A stretch of 30,481 nucleotides of DNA from a virus: the IMG/VR virus record IMGVR_UViG_3300046512_000237, positions 1 through 30,481 of that record; one strand, 5' to 3'. The notes under the pieces were generated by a model. That model was given only the letters and a program-made list of their open reading frames with translations. It was not told the DNA's origin and made no database searches. How positions within the stretch are numbered: position 1 is the first letter of the stretch; every line of letters begins with the position of its first letter. A program made the translations under genes and the position numbers. Shown one piece after another: positions 1 to 6,725 of the stretch.

Positions 1-101
1 TAAGCCAGGTGAACGACCACACACCGGCCCTGTACGCGGTCATGGCTGCCGAGAACGCGCCGCAGCCGATCCCCGAACAAACCCAGGAGACAGATGAATG
101 A
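1..101 (+). CDS. C-terminal end of an upstream gene, probably portal protein (partial)
   Basis: The third reading frame is open from the window start and stops at the TGA at 99-101. It encodes about 32 residues rich in Gln, Pro and Glu, ending PQPIPEQTQETDE. The stop overlaps the start of the next gene (ATG at 98), which is the tight coupling used throughout this operon. In related podoviruses the gene before the scaffold is the portal (head-tail connector), and portal C-termini are often disordered and polar like this one. The assignment rests on position only, because no portal domain is inside the window. Confidence 0.5.
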   Translation, partial: SQVNDHTPALYAVMAAENAPQPIPEQTQETDE

Positions 102-805
102 GCCCTTTGATGATGAAGCTGCTTGGCCGCGTGTACATGAACGAGGCGCCAGCTGATGGCGGGCAGGGTGGTGGTGCACCTGCGCCCGCAGCTGCCCCTG
201 CAGCCGATGCACCGCCAGCCCCGGCCGAAGGTTCGTTGCTGACCCCGCCAGCCCCAGCAGCTGCACCTGCGCCGGACGCTGCCAAAACCCCTGAGCAGAT
301 CCAGCAAGACGCCGATGCAGCCGCGAAGCTCAAGGCCGAAACCAGCGCGCCCGAGGCCTACGAGGACTTCACCCTGCCCGAAGGCATGGAAATGGACGCC
401 GATGTCCTGGGCGAATTCAAGAACCTGGCCAAGGAACTGAACATCCCGCAGGCCAAGGCTCAACAGCTGATCGACTTCCAGACCCAGCTGGCGACCAAGC
501 AGGCCGAGCAGTACCAGGCAGCCGTCACCAAGCAAGCCCAGGACTGGGCGGCATCCATCAAGAGTGACCCCGAAGTGGGCGGCGAGAACTACGACAAGAG
601 CGTAGCCAGCGCCATCAAGGTCATTCAGTCCTTCGGCGACCCGGCATTGACCGAGTTGCTGAATACCTCCGGGCTGGGCAACCACCCGGCGCTGTTCAAG
701 TTCTGCCACCGCATCAGCGCGGCTATCTCGGAAGACAAGTTCGTCTTGCCTGGCAGCCAGGCCGACGCCCCCAAAGAAATGAGCATCATCGACGCCTTCA
801 AGTAA
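98..805 (+). CDS. Capsid assembly scaffolding-like protein
   Basis: A 235-residue protein just before the major capsid gene, where scaffold genes sit in podoviruses. Residues about 17-65 are a low-complexity Ala/Pro/Gly tract. From about residue 80 the protein becomes helical and charged, with an E-x-Y-E-D-F-T-L-P-E-G stretch followed by a helix (AKELNIPQAKAQQLIDFQ) that resembles phage scaffold proteins. The C-terminus has conserved-looking hydrophobic positions (GNHPALFKFCHRIS). AGGAGA at 85-90 places the start at ATG 98, seven bases on. An internal ATG at 137 (residue 14) is a possible alternative, but no good ribosome site precedes it. Presumably it guides procapsid assembly and is lost or cleaved on maturation. 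Function is inferred from composition and position. Confidence 0.7.
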   Translation: MSPLMMKLLGRVYMNEAPADGGQGGGAPAPAAAPAADAPPAPAEGSLLTPPAPAAAPAPDAAKTPEQIQQDADAAAKLKAETSAPEAYEDFTLPEGMEMDADVLGEFKNLAKELNIPQAKAQQLIDFQTQLATKQAEQYQAAVTKQAQDWAASIKSDPEVGGENYDKSVASAIKVIQSFGDPALTELLNTSGLGNHPALFKFCHRISAAISEDKFVLPGSQADAPKEMSIIDAFK

Positions 806-834
806 GGCCCTGACCAACCGTAGGAGATACACAG

Positions 835-1830
835 ATGGGCATTTTGACCTCCACCATGCCGACCCTGCTGGATAAGTTCAGCCGGGAAGACAGCCAAAAG
901 AAGATCATGAAGATCGTCGAGCTGATGGCTAAGCAGAACGACATCCTTATGGACGCCGAATATCAGGAGTGCAATGACGGCTCCAAGCACAAGACCACCA
1001 TGCGCTCGGGTATCCCTGAACCGACCTGGCGCCTGTTCAACAAGGGCATCCAGCCAAGCAAGTCCACCACCGTTCCGGTGCTCGATACCACTGGCATGAT
1101 GGAAGACTATGGCTTGGTTGATAAAGCCCTGGCCGACCTGTCTGGCAATGCCGACGCGTTCCGCGTGTCCGAGAACATCGCCAAGTTGCAAGGCTTCAAC
1201 AACAAAGCCGCGCGCTACATGTTCTACGGCAACACCGGCTCTGAGCCTGAAGCGTTCCTCGGCCTGGCGCCGCGCTACAACAGCCTGGCGGCAGAGTCTG
1301 GCGCCAACATCATCGACTCCGGCGGCACTGGCTCCACCAGCGCATCGCTCTGGTTCGTTACCTGGGGCGAAATGACCACTCACCTGCTGTATCCGAAAGG
1401 CAGCGTGGCCGGCTTCCAGCACCGCAACCTGGGCGAGGACACCGTAAAGGATGCGGTTGGCGGCGAGTACCAGGCCTATCGCGACCACTTCAAGTGGGAC
1501 ATTGGTATGTCGGTACGTGACTGGCGCGCCAACGCCCGTATCGCCAACATCGATGTAACCGCTCTGACCGCTGATGGCGCGACCGGCACCAAGCTGATCG
1601 AACAGATGATCAAGGCTTACTATCTGCTGGAGAACCCAATGCAGGGCGAAGGGCGCACGGTCATCTATGCCAACCGCACCCTGCAGACCTTCCTGCACCT
1701 GCAGGCCATGAACTCCAAGAACGTGAACCTGACTATCGGTGAATACGCCGGTAAGAAGATCCCCGAGTTCCTGGGAATCCCAATCAAGCGTGTCGACGCG
1801 CTGCTGAACACCGAAGCCCGCGTAGTCTAA
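835..1830 (+). CDS. Major capsid protein
   Basis: A 331-residue protein beginning MGILTSTMPTLLDKFSRED. It resembles the major capsid family of podoviruses (phage GP053/BPP-1 type, expected to have the HK97 fold). Supporting traits are its length, the N-terminal helical region, a central G-N-T-G-S-E-P-E-A-F-L-G-L-A-P-R segment, a Trp-rich stretch in the P-domain region, and a C-terminal half ending in a beta-rich IPEFLGIPIKRVDALLNTEA stretch. GGAG at 823-826 lies eight bases before ATG 835. It forms the icosahedral shell with the scaffold upstream and the cement protein downstream. Confidence in the role is high from sequence character and gene order together. The exact family name is from memory. 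Confidence 0.88.
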   Translation: MGILTSTMPTLLDKFSREDSQKKIMKIVELMAKQNDILMDAEYQECNDGSKHKTTMRSGIPEPTWRLFNKGIQPSKSTTVPVLDTTGMMEDYGLVDKALADLSGNADAFRVSENIAKLQGFNNKAARYMFYGNTGSEPEAFLGLAPRYNSLAAESGANIIDSGGTGSTSASLWFVTWGEMTTHLLYPKGSVAGFQHRNLGEDTVKDAVGGEYQAYRDHFKWDIGMSVRDWRANARIANIDVTALTADGATGTKLIEQMIKAYYLLENPMQGEGRTVIYANRTLQTFLHLQAMNSKNVNLTIGEYAGKKIPEFLGIPIKRVDALLNTEARVV

Positions 1831-1867
1831 CGACTGCGTGGTTTTCCCCCATATTGGAGAAATCATC

Positions 1868-2260
1868 ATGCTTTTCGACGCAAAGCTGCTCATGTCGAGC
1901 GCCCAGGCAATCACTGCTACGGCTGCATCGACCGACATCATCGACCGTGGCGACACCAAGGACGTGGGCCGCGCCGGTGACATCTCGCTGTTGATCCAGG
2001 TTGTTGAGGCGTTCAACACCCTGACCAGCCTCACCATCGACCTGCAAACCGATGACAACTCGGGTTTCAGCTCCCCGCGTTCGCTGTTTCAGGTCGTTGT
2101 CCCGCTGGCGGACTTGAAGTTGGGTTACCAGACTCCAGTCATCACTCTGCCGCAGAAGACTGAACGTTACCTGCGCCTCAACTACACCGTGACCGGCACC
2201 GCGCCTACTTTGGGCAAGGTAACTGCTGGCGTGGTCGCTGGAGTGCAGACCAATGCCTAA
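1868..2260 (+). CDS. Bbp16-like capsid cement (decoration) protein
   Basis: A 130-residue protein directly after the capsid gene. It starts MLFDAKLLMSSAQAITATAA and contains the pattern D-I-I-D-R-G-D followed by beta-rich sequence with aromatic and Arg residues near the end (KTERYLRLNYTVTG). This matches what I know of the cement protein of Bordetella phage BPP-1 (Bbp16), a jelly-roll protein that clamps neighbouring capsid subunits. GGAGA at 1856-1860 sits seven bases before ATG 1868. A longer reading from 1838 lacks a ribosome site and would add a junk-like N-terminus. Its last bases overlap the next gene by eight nucleotides, implying translational coupling. Confidence 0.8.
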   Translation: MLFDAKLLMSSAQAITATAASTDIIDRGDTKDVGRAGDISLLIQVVEAFNTLTSLTIDLQTDDNSGFSSPRSLFQVVVPLADLKLGYQTPVITLPQKTERYLRLNYTVTGTAPTLGKVTAGVVAGVQTNA

Positions 2261-2798
2261 GCGCTATGAAGTGCTGGAGCGGTCGTTTATCAACGGCCGT
2301 CTCTATGAGCCGGGCGAAACGCTGGTGCTGGAGATCGACAGCCCAGGCGGAAACCTGAAGCAACTGGGCGCGGACAAGGCGGCAAGCGCACCTGCCGCCG
2401 GCAAGGCCAGCGATGGTGCCCCGGAGTTCTCTGCCAAGCATAACGGTGGTGGGCGTTTCATCATCGTCGGCAAGAGCGGTGACCGTGCAGGCGAGTTCAC
2501 TGGCACGAAGGACGAAGCGGAAGTGGAAGCCGCTCGCCTGAATGCAGGGGGCGAGATTGCACCTGCCGCCGGCAAGGCCAGCGATGGTGCCCCGGAGTTC
2601 TCTGCCAAGCATAACGGTGGTGGGCGTTTCATCATCGTCGGCAAGAGCGGTGACCGTGCAGGCGAGTTCACTGGCACGAAGGACGAAGCGGAAGCGGAAG
2701 CCGCTCGCCTGAATGCAGGGGGCGAGATTGCACCTGCCGCCGGCAAGGCCAGCGATGACCAGGACGACACCGGCGGCAACGGACTGCCAGACGCCTGA
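2253..2798 (+). CDS. Small virion-region protein with a duplicated 57-residue module
   Basis: A 181-residue protein with an N-terminal segment of about 45 residues (MPKRYEVLERSFINGRLYEP) that looks like the short beta-rich head-completion proteins of many phages. It is followed by two almost identical copies of a module with the core KHNGGGRFIIVGKSGDRAGE, then an Ala-rich Lys/Glu helix. Pro/Ala linkers (APAAGKASDGAPE) separate the copies, and a truncated third linker leads into an acidic Asp/Gly tail. It overlaps the cement gene by eight bases and ends just before a terminator. No enzymatic motif is seen. Possible roles are head decoration, surface display or head completion. The function is not recognised. 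Confidence 0.7.
   Translation: MPKRYEVLERSFINGRLYEPGETLVLEIDSPGGNLKQLGADKAASAPAAGKASDGAPEFSAKHNGGGRFIIVGKSGDRAGEFTGTKDEAEVEAARLNAGGEIAPAAGKASDGAPEFSAKHNGGGRFIIVGKSGDRAGEFTGTKDEAEAEAARLNAGGEIAPAAGKASDDQDDTGGNGLPDA
2388..2757 (+). repeat. In-frame 171-bp tandem repeat (2 full copies plus a 28-bp partial third)
   Basis: Unit 1 is 2388-2558, unit 2 is 2559-2729, and a partial third unit runs 2730-2757. Reading base by base, the two full units differ at a single position (GTG versus GCG, Val/Ala, near 2523 and 2694). The period of 171 bases equals 57 codons, so the reading frame is kept. Near-identity including third codon positions points to a recent duplication or ongoing homogenisation. Confidence 0.93.
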
Positions 2799-2816
2799 CC
2801 ACCAGCAACATCCCTC

Positions 2817-2843
2817 AGGGCCCTTCGGGGCCCTTTTCTTTTT
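2817..2843 (+). terminator. Rho-independent terminator
   Basis: A perfect 7-bp stem AGGGCCC / GGGCCCT closes a TTCG tetraloop at 2824-2827 and is followed by a pyrimidine tract TTTCTTTTT. It lies between the repeat-protein gene and the adaptor gene, so it probably trims the level of transcription from the abundant capsid genes into the tail genes. Confidence 0.9.
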
Positions 2844-2856
2844 CTGAGGTTCCCGA

Positions 2857-3456
2857 ATGTCCAGCGACATTGAAATCTGCAACTTGGCGTTGTCTCGGGT
2901 GGCTGTTACCAAGGCGATCGCTTCGTTTACTGAGCGAAGCAAAGAGGCCGAGCAGTGCCGTGTGTTCTACGGTCAATTGCGCGACCTGGTGTTGCAAGCT
3001 TTCCCCTGGCCATTCGCGGAATCGATTGTTGCGCTTGCCGATCTTGGCACGCCAGCACCTGGCTGGGCCTACCGCTACCGTTACCCGGCGAACTGCCTGG
3101 GTGTGCGCAGCATCGTTCAGCCTGGGTTTCGTCGAGCGCTGACCAGCGATCAGGAGATTCCTTACCGAATCGGCTACGACGCCGGCGGTCGAGTTATTCA
3201 TACCGACCAGCCCGAGGCTGCATGCCGTTTCACGTTCAAGGTCGAGGACTCAACGTTCTTCGATCCGCAGTTCGCTGACGTGCTGGCTTGGCGTCTGGCA
3301 ATGGATTTGGCGCTGCCACTGACCTCCAAGACAGATCTGGTGCAGTTCGCCACCCAGCAATACCAAATGGCCTTGACCCTGGCGGAAGGGTCAGCCTTTG
3401 AAGAATCCCAGGACGATCCAGAGCCTGAATCTGAATTCATCACGGTGAGAGCATGA
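2857..3456 (+). CDS. T7 gp11-like head-tail adaptor (tail tubular protein A)
   Basis: A 199-residue protein. Its first half carries the typical pattern of this family: an N-terminal E-I-C-N-L-A-L-S-R-V helix, a Ser/Lys/Glu-rich helix (RSKEAEQCRVFY), then R-D-x-V-L-Q-A-F-P-W-P-F-A. It continues with a Tyr-rich strand (GWAYRYRYP), then a helical C-terminus with F-D-P-Q-F-A-D-V-L-A-W-R-L-A. In T7-like phages this protein forms the ring below the portal to which the nozzle binds. TGAGG at 2845-2849 precedes ATG 2857, and the stop overlaps the next start as ATGA. The acidic C-terminal 20 residues look disordered. Confidence 0.87.
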   Translation: MSSDIEICNLALSRVAVTKAIASFTERSKEAEQCRVFYGQLRDLVLQAFPWPFAESIVALADLGTPAPGWAYRYRYPANCLGVRSIVQPGFRRALTSDQEIPYRIGYDAGGRVIHTDQPEAACRFTFKVEDSTFFDPQFADVLAWRLAMDLALPLTSKTDLVQFATQQYQMALTLAEGSAFEESQDDPEPESEFITVRA

Positions 3457-5798
3457 GTAGCGTACTGCAACCCACCTTCGCGGCGGGGGAGCTGTCGCCG
3501 TCGGCCAGTGCGCGTACCGACATTGCCCGCTATTACACGGGCCTCAAGCTTTGCCGCAACTTCATGGTCATGCCCTACGGCGGCGTGCGTAACCGCCCTG
3601 GCACCAGGTTCGTTTGCGAGGTGAAGGACTCGACCAAGCGCTGCCGGCTGATCCCGTTCCAGTTCAACGATGTGCAGACCTATATCCTGGCGTTCGGCGA
3701 CCTGAACATGCGCGTCATCAAGGACGGTGGTGAGGTTCTTGTCAGTACGGCGGGCCCAACCTTCGGCCAGCCCTTTGAACTGGCTCTGCCGTACACCCAG
3801 AGCGACCTTGACCTGTTGAACTACACGCAGTCCGCTGACGTGATGACGTTCGCCCAGCCGAGCTACAAGCCTCGGGAACTGAGCCGTCTTGCGCACGACA
3901 ACTGGACAACTGCCGAAATCAGCTTGGCTCCGCGTATTGCCGCACCGGCCACGGCCAGCGCATATGCAGGCGGCGGGTCAGGGACTGAGCAGACTTGGCG
4001 TTACCAGATCACGGCGGTGCTCGATGACGGCAACACGCTGGACGAGTCGCTGCCAGCAACAACCAATGCCGTTACCGTTCATATGGACGTTGCCTCCAGC
4101 GTAATAAGCTGGGCGGCGGTTACCGGCGCCACCTACTACATCGTCTACAAGGACAGCGCCGGGGCAGGGATATACGGATTCATCGGCCGTGCTACCGGCA
4201 CAAACTTTTCTGACTCAAACATCACGGCAGTCAAAACCGACACGCCACCGAATGGCAATGACCCTTTCGTAGGTGTCGGGAATTACCCGGGCGCCGTCGG
4301 CTATTACCAGCAACGCCTGGTGTTTGCTGGCAGTAACCTGAGCCCCCAGACCGTTTGGATGAGCAAGACGGGGCTATTCAAGAACTTCGGTTACTCAATC
4401 CCCAGCAAGGACGACGACTCGATCACGTTCACCATTGCCAGTAAGGAGGTGAACCGCATGCGTCACCTGCTGGGCCTGCGCAAGCTGCTGGGGCTGACGT
4501 CGGGCGGTGAGTGGACGTTCTCCGGTGGCGATACGGGATTGACCGCCAAGACGGTGCAAGCGAGCCAGGAGGGCTATGACGGGGCAGCCATCGTTCAGCC
4601 GGTGGTGGTGGGCAACAGCGCGGTGTACGTGCAGGCCCGTGGCAGTCGTGTGTCTTCCTTCGGCTATTCGATCAATGCCGACGGCTTCGCGTCCGATGAC
4701 CTCACCTTGTTCAGTGCTCATCTGTTTCGTGGCAAAGAGCTGACCAACGTCGCGTACCAGAAAATCCCCGACTCCATCGTCTGGTACGTCCGTGACGACG
4801 GCATTCTATTGGGGCTGACCTACTTGCCCGAACAGCAGTTGGTGGGCTGGCACTGGCACGACACCGACGGATTTGTTGAGTCGATCGCCTGCATACCGGA
4901 GGGGCAAGAGGACGCTTTGTACATGGTGGTGCGCCGAACCATCAACGGCGTGCAGAAGCGTTACATCGAGCGTATGGCCACGCGCCAAATCACCAGCATT
5001 GAAGATGCGTTCTTTGTCGATTGCGGCCTGACCTATGACGGGCGTAACACCGACACCGCCAAGACTTTCACGCTTTCTGGCGGTACCACTTGGGAGTTTC
5101 CTGAGGTAGTCACCATGACGGCTATCGGGCACACGCCATTCCTTGCTGGCAGCGTCGGGCACAACTATTCCCTGAAAGCGGATATCACCGACGAAAACGG
5201 CGAGCCAGCCACGGCGACGGTTCGCGTCCAGGTGACGGGCTTCACCAGCACCAGCGTGGTGACCGTCAAGTTGCTGATCGTTTGCCCGGTTGCTTTGCGC
5301 AATCGCCCTATATCGACCTGGGCGCGCCAGGTCAAAAGTCTGTCAGGACTTGGCCACCTTGAAGGAAAGACCGTTTCCATCTTGTCCGACGGCAGCGTGC
5401 ACCCACAGCGTGTTGTCAGCGGCGGCTCTGTCTCGCTTCAGGAATACACGGGCATTGCCCATGTCGGGCTGCAGTATTTCTCCGACATGGAAACCCTGGA
5501 TCTTGAGCTTAAAAATGCAAACGAAACCGTTCTCGACAAGAAGATTGCCGTCACCGGGCTGACGGTGGTGGTCGAGGAATCGAGGGGCGTACAGGCCGGA
5601 GCAGACAAAAACCACCTGTACGAGGCCAAGTCTGACCGCTACGAATACGAGTCTCCCATCAAGCTGCTCACCGGACAGGAACAAATCACCATATCCAATG
5701 ACTGGCAGGGAAAAGGCCGCGTGTTTATCCGGCAAGAAGATCCGCTCCCGCTGTCCGTGCTGGCTGTTATCCCGGAGGTGACCATTGGCGGTCGCTGA
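3453..5798 (+). CDS. T7 gp12-like tail nozzle protein (tail tubular protein B)
   Basis: A 781-residue protein starting MSSVLQPTFAAGELSPSASA. This is the hallmark opening of podovirus nozzle proteins, followed by D-I-A-R-Y-Y-T-G-L-K-L-C-R-N-F and the G-G-V-R-N-R-P-G-T-R-F motif (about residues 44-54). The rest is beta-rich, as expected for the six-copy nozzle below the adaptor. Residues about 165-260 contain an inserted fibronectin-like beta domain (WRYQITAVLDDGNTLDES, then ATYYIVYKD). The C-terminal region is also beta-rich. ATGA overlap couples it to the adaptor gene, and it overlaps the following TTG-start gene by 14 bases. Confidence 0.9.
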   Translation: MSSVLQPTFAAGELSPSASARTDIARYYTGLKLCRNFMVMPYGGVRNRPGTRFVCEVKDSTKRCRLIPFQFNDVQTYILAFGDLNMRVIKDGGEVLVSTAGPTFGQPFELALPYTQSDLDLLNYTQSADVMTFAQPSYKPRELSRLAHDNWTTAEISLAPRIAAPATASAYAGGGSGTEQTWRYQITAVLDDGNTLDESLPATTNAVTVHMDVASSVISWAAVTGATYYIVYKDSAGAGIYGFIGRATGTNFSDSNITAVKTDTPPNGNDPFVGVGNYPGAVGYYQQRLVFAGSNLSPQTVWMSKTGLFKNFGYSIPSKDDDSITFTIASKEVNRMRHLLGLRKLLGLTSGGEWTFSGGDTGLTAKTVQASQEGYDGAAIVQPVVVGNSAVYVQARGSRVSSFGYSINADGFASDDLTLFSAHLFRGKELTNVAYQKIPDSIVWYVRDDGILLGLTYLPEQQLVGWHWHDTDGFVESIACIPEGQEDALYMVVRRTINGVQKRYIERMATRQITSIEDAFFVDCGLTYDGRNTDTAKTFTLSGGTTWEFPEVVTMTAIGHTPFLAGSVGHNYSLKADITDENGEPATATVRVQVTGFTSTSVVTVKLLIVCPVALRNRPISTWARQVKSLSGLGHLEGKTVSILSDGSVHPQRVVSGGSVSLQEYTGIAHVGLQYFSDMETLDLELKNANETVLDKKIAVTGLTVVVEESRGVQAGADKNHLYEAKSDRYEYESPIKLLTGQEQITISNDWQGKGRVFIRQEDPLPLSVLAVIPEVTIGGR

Positions 5799-6252
5799 TG
5801 TTTTGCCCATTGAGCCCGAGGATGTTCCGGTGATCCTGCGCGACGTTCGCCAGGCCGATATCGACGAGATCGTCGAGGGGCTCGGCGTCTCTCTTGAGCT
5901 GGAGCTGCTGGAAGGCATCAACGACAGCCTTAACGCCCGCAAAATCGTGGTCGACGGTCACATCGTCGCGGTGTTCGGAGATGCGGTTCACAGCGTTCTG
6001 GGCTCAGTCGGCGTGCCCTGGCTGATCAGCACCACCCACGTAGAGCGTAATGCCCGCGCCTTCCTCAAGGTCTGCAAGCCGGAGGTGCAAGGCATGTTGA
6101 CTCGCCACCGGCACCTCATCAATTACGTCGACGCCCGCAATACCTCGGCTATTCGCTGGCTGAAATGGCTGGGCTTCGACTTTGGCGAGCCCATCCCGTA
6201 TGGGCCAAAGCGCTTGCCTTTCTACCCCTTCACGCTGAATCGAGAGGAATAA
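5785..6252 (+). CDS. GNAT-like phage protein (T7 gp13/DUF2833-type)
   Basis: A 155-residue protein between the nozzle and internal-protein genes, where T7 has gp13. It begins with a D-V-R-Q-A-D-I-D-E-I helix, has the central strands IVAVFGDAVHSVLGSVGVPW, and ends with D-A-R-N-T-S-A-I-R-W-L-K-W-L-G-F. The last motif is the classic C-terminal signature of GNAT acyltransferases, and phage proteins of this type are assigned to DUF2833. It starts at TTG 5785, six bases after a strong GGAGG (5774-5778), inside the end of the nozzle gene. Whether it is catalytic is unknown; in T7 the homologue is needed for virion assembly. Confidence 0.75.
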   Translation: MAVADVLPIEPEDVPVILRDVRQADIDEIVEGLGVSLELELLEGINDSLNARKIVVDGHIVAVFGDAVHSVLGSVGVPWLISTTHVERNARAFLKVCKPEVQGMLTRHRHLINYVDARNTSAIRWLKWLGFDFGEPIPYGPKRLPFYPFTLNREE

Positions 6253-6254
6253 CC

Positions 6255-6725
6255 ATGTGCTGGATGGCATTGATACCGGTCGCTATCGGCCTTGCAGGCA
6301 GCATGATGCAGGCCCAGGGGCAGAAGCAGAACGCAGCGTTTCAGTCCGACATGCTGCTGCAGAACGCTGGCTTTAAACAGCGGACGGCTCAGGAGGTGTT
6401 GAACGCTGGCGACACGTCGGCAGATTGGCAGCGTGTGCGCACCGGGCAGGCGATTGGCACCCAGCGGAGCGTGCAGGCCGCGAACGGCATCGACGTGAAC
6501 AGCGGGAGTGCCGCACAGATTCAGGATGACACCGCCATGCTCGGCGAGCTGGATGCCCTGACGATCCAGAACAATGCCGCGCGCGAGGCTTACGGGTACC
6601 GCGTGCAGGCCAAGCAGGACTTGCTCAACGCCAACCAGACCGTGCAGAACGGCAACACCGCCGCTATGGGCTCAATCCTCGGCGGGATCGGCGGCGCATT
6701 TGGTTCATTCGCGGGGGCTCGATAA
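6255..6725 (+). CDS. T7 gp14-like internal virion (ejection) protein
   Basis: A 156-residue protein beginning MCWMALIPVAIGLAGSMMQA, a hydrophobic helix closely resembling the T7 gp14 opening (MCW). It is followed by an Ala/Gln/Asn-rich helical body and a Gly-rich C-terminus (SILGGIGGAFGSFAGA) that could be a second membrane helix. In T7, gp14 forms the outer-membrane pore of the DNA-ejection apparatus. AGAGGA at 6243-6248 precedes ATG 6255; a longer reading from 6165 runs back into the GNAT gene and has no ribosome site. The stop overlaps the next start as TAATG. Confidence 0.8.
   Translation: MCWMALIPVAIGLAGSMMQAQGQKQNAAFQSDMLLQNAGFKQRTAQEVLNAGDTSADWQRVRTGQAIGTQRSVQAANGIDVNSGSAAQIQDDTAMLGELDALTIQNNAAREAYGYRVQAKQDLLNANQTVQNGNTAAMGSILGGIGGAFGSFAGAR

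Noticed and set aside
94-156. Short frame starting at ATG 94 (MNEPFDDEAAWPRV)
   Set aside because: It stops after 20 residues and overlaps the better placed start at 98; the spacing to AGGAGA is too short.
625-2058. 477-residue minus-strand open frame across the capsid genes
   Set aside because: It is antisense to the scaffold, capsid and cement genes, which have ribosome sites, recognisable families and coupled junctions. Long antisense frames are expected in high-GC DNA.
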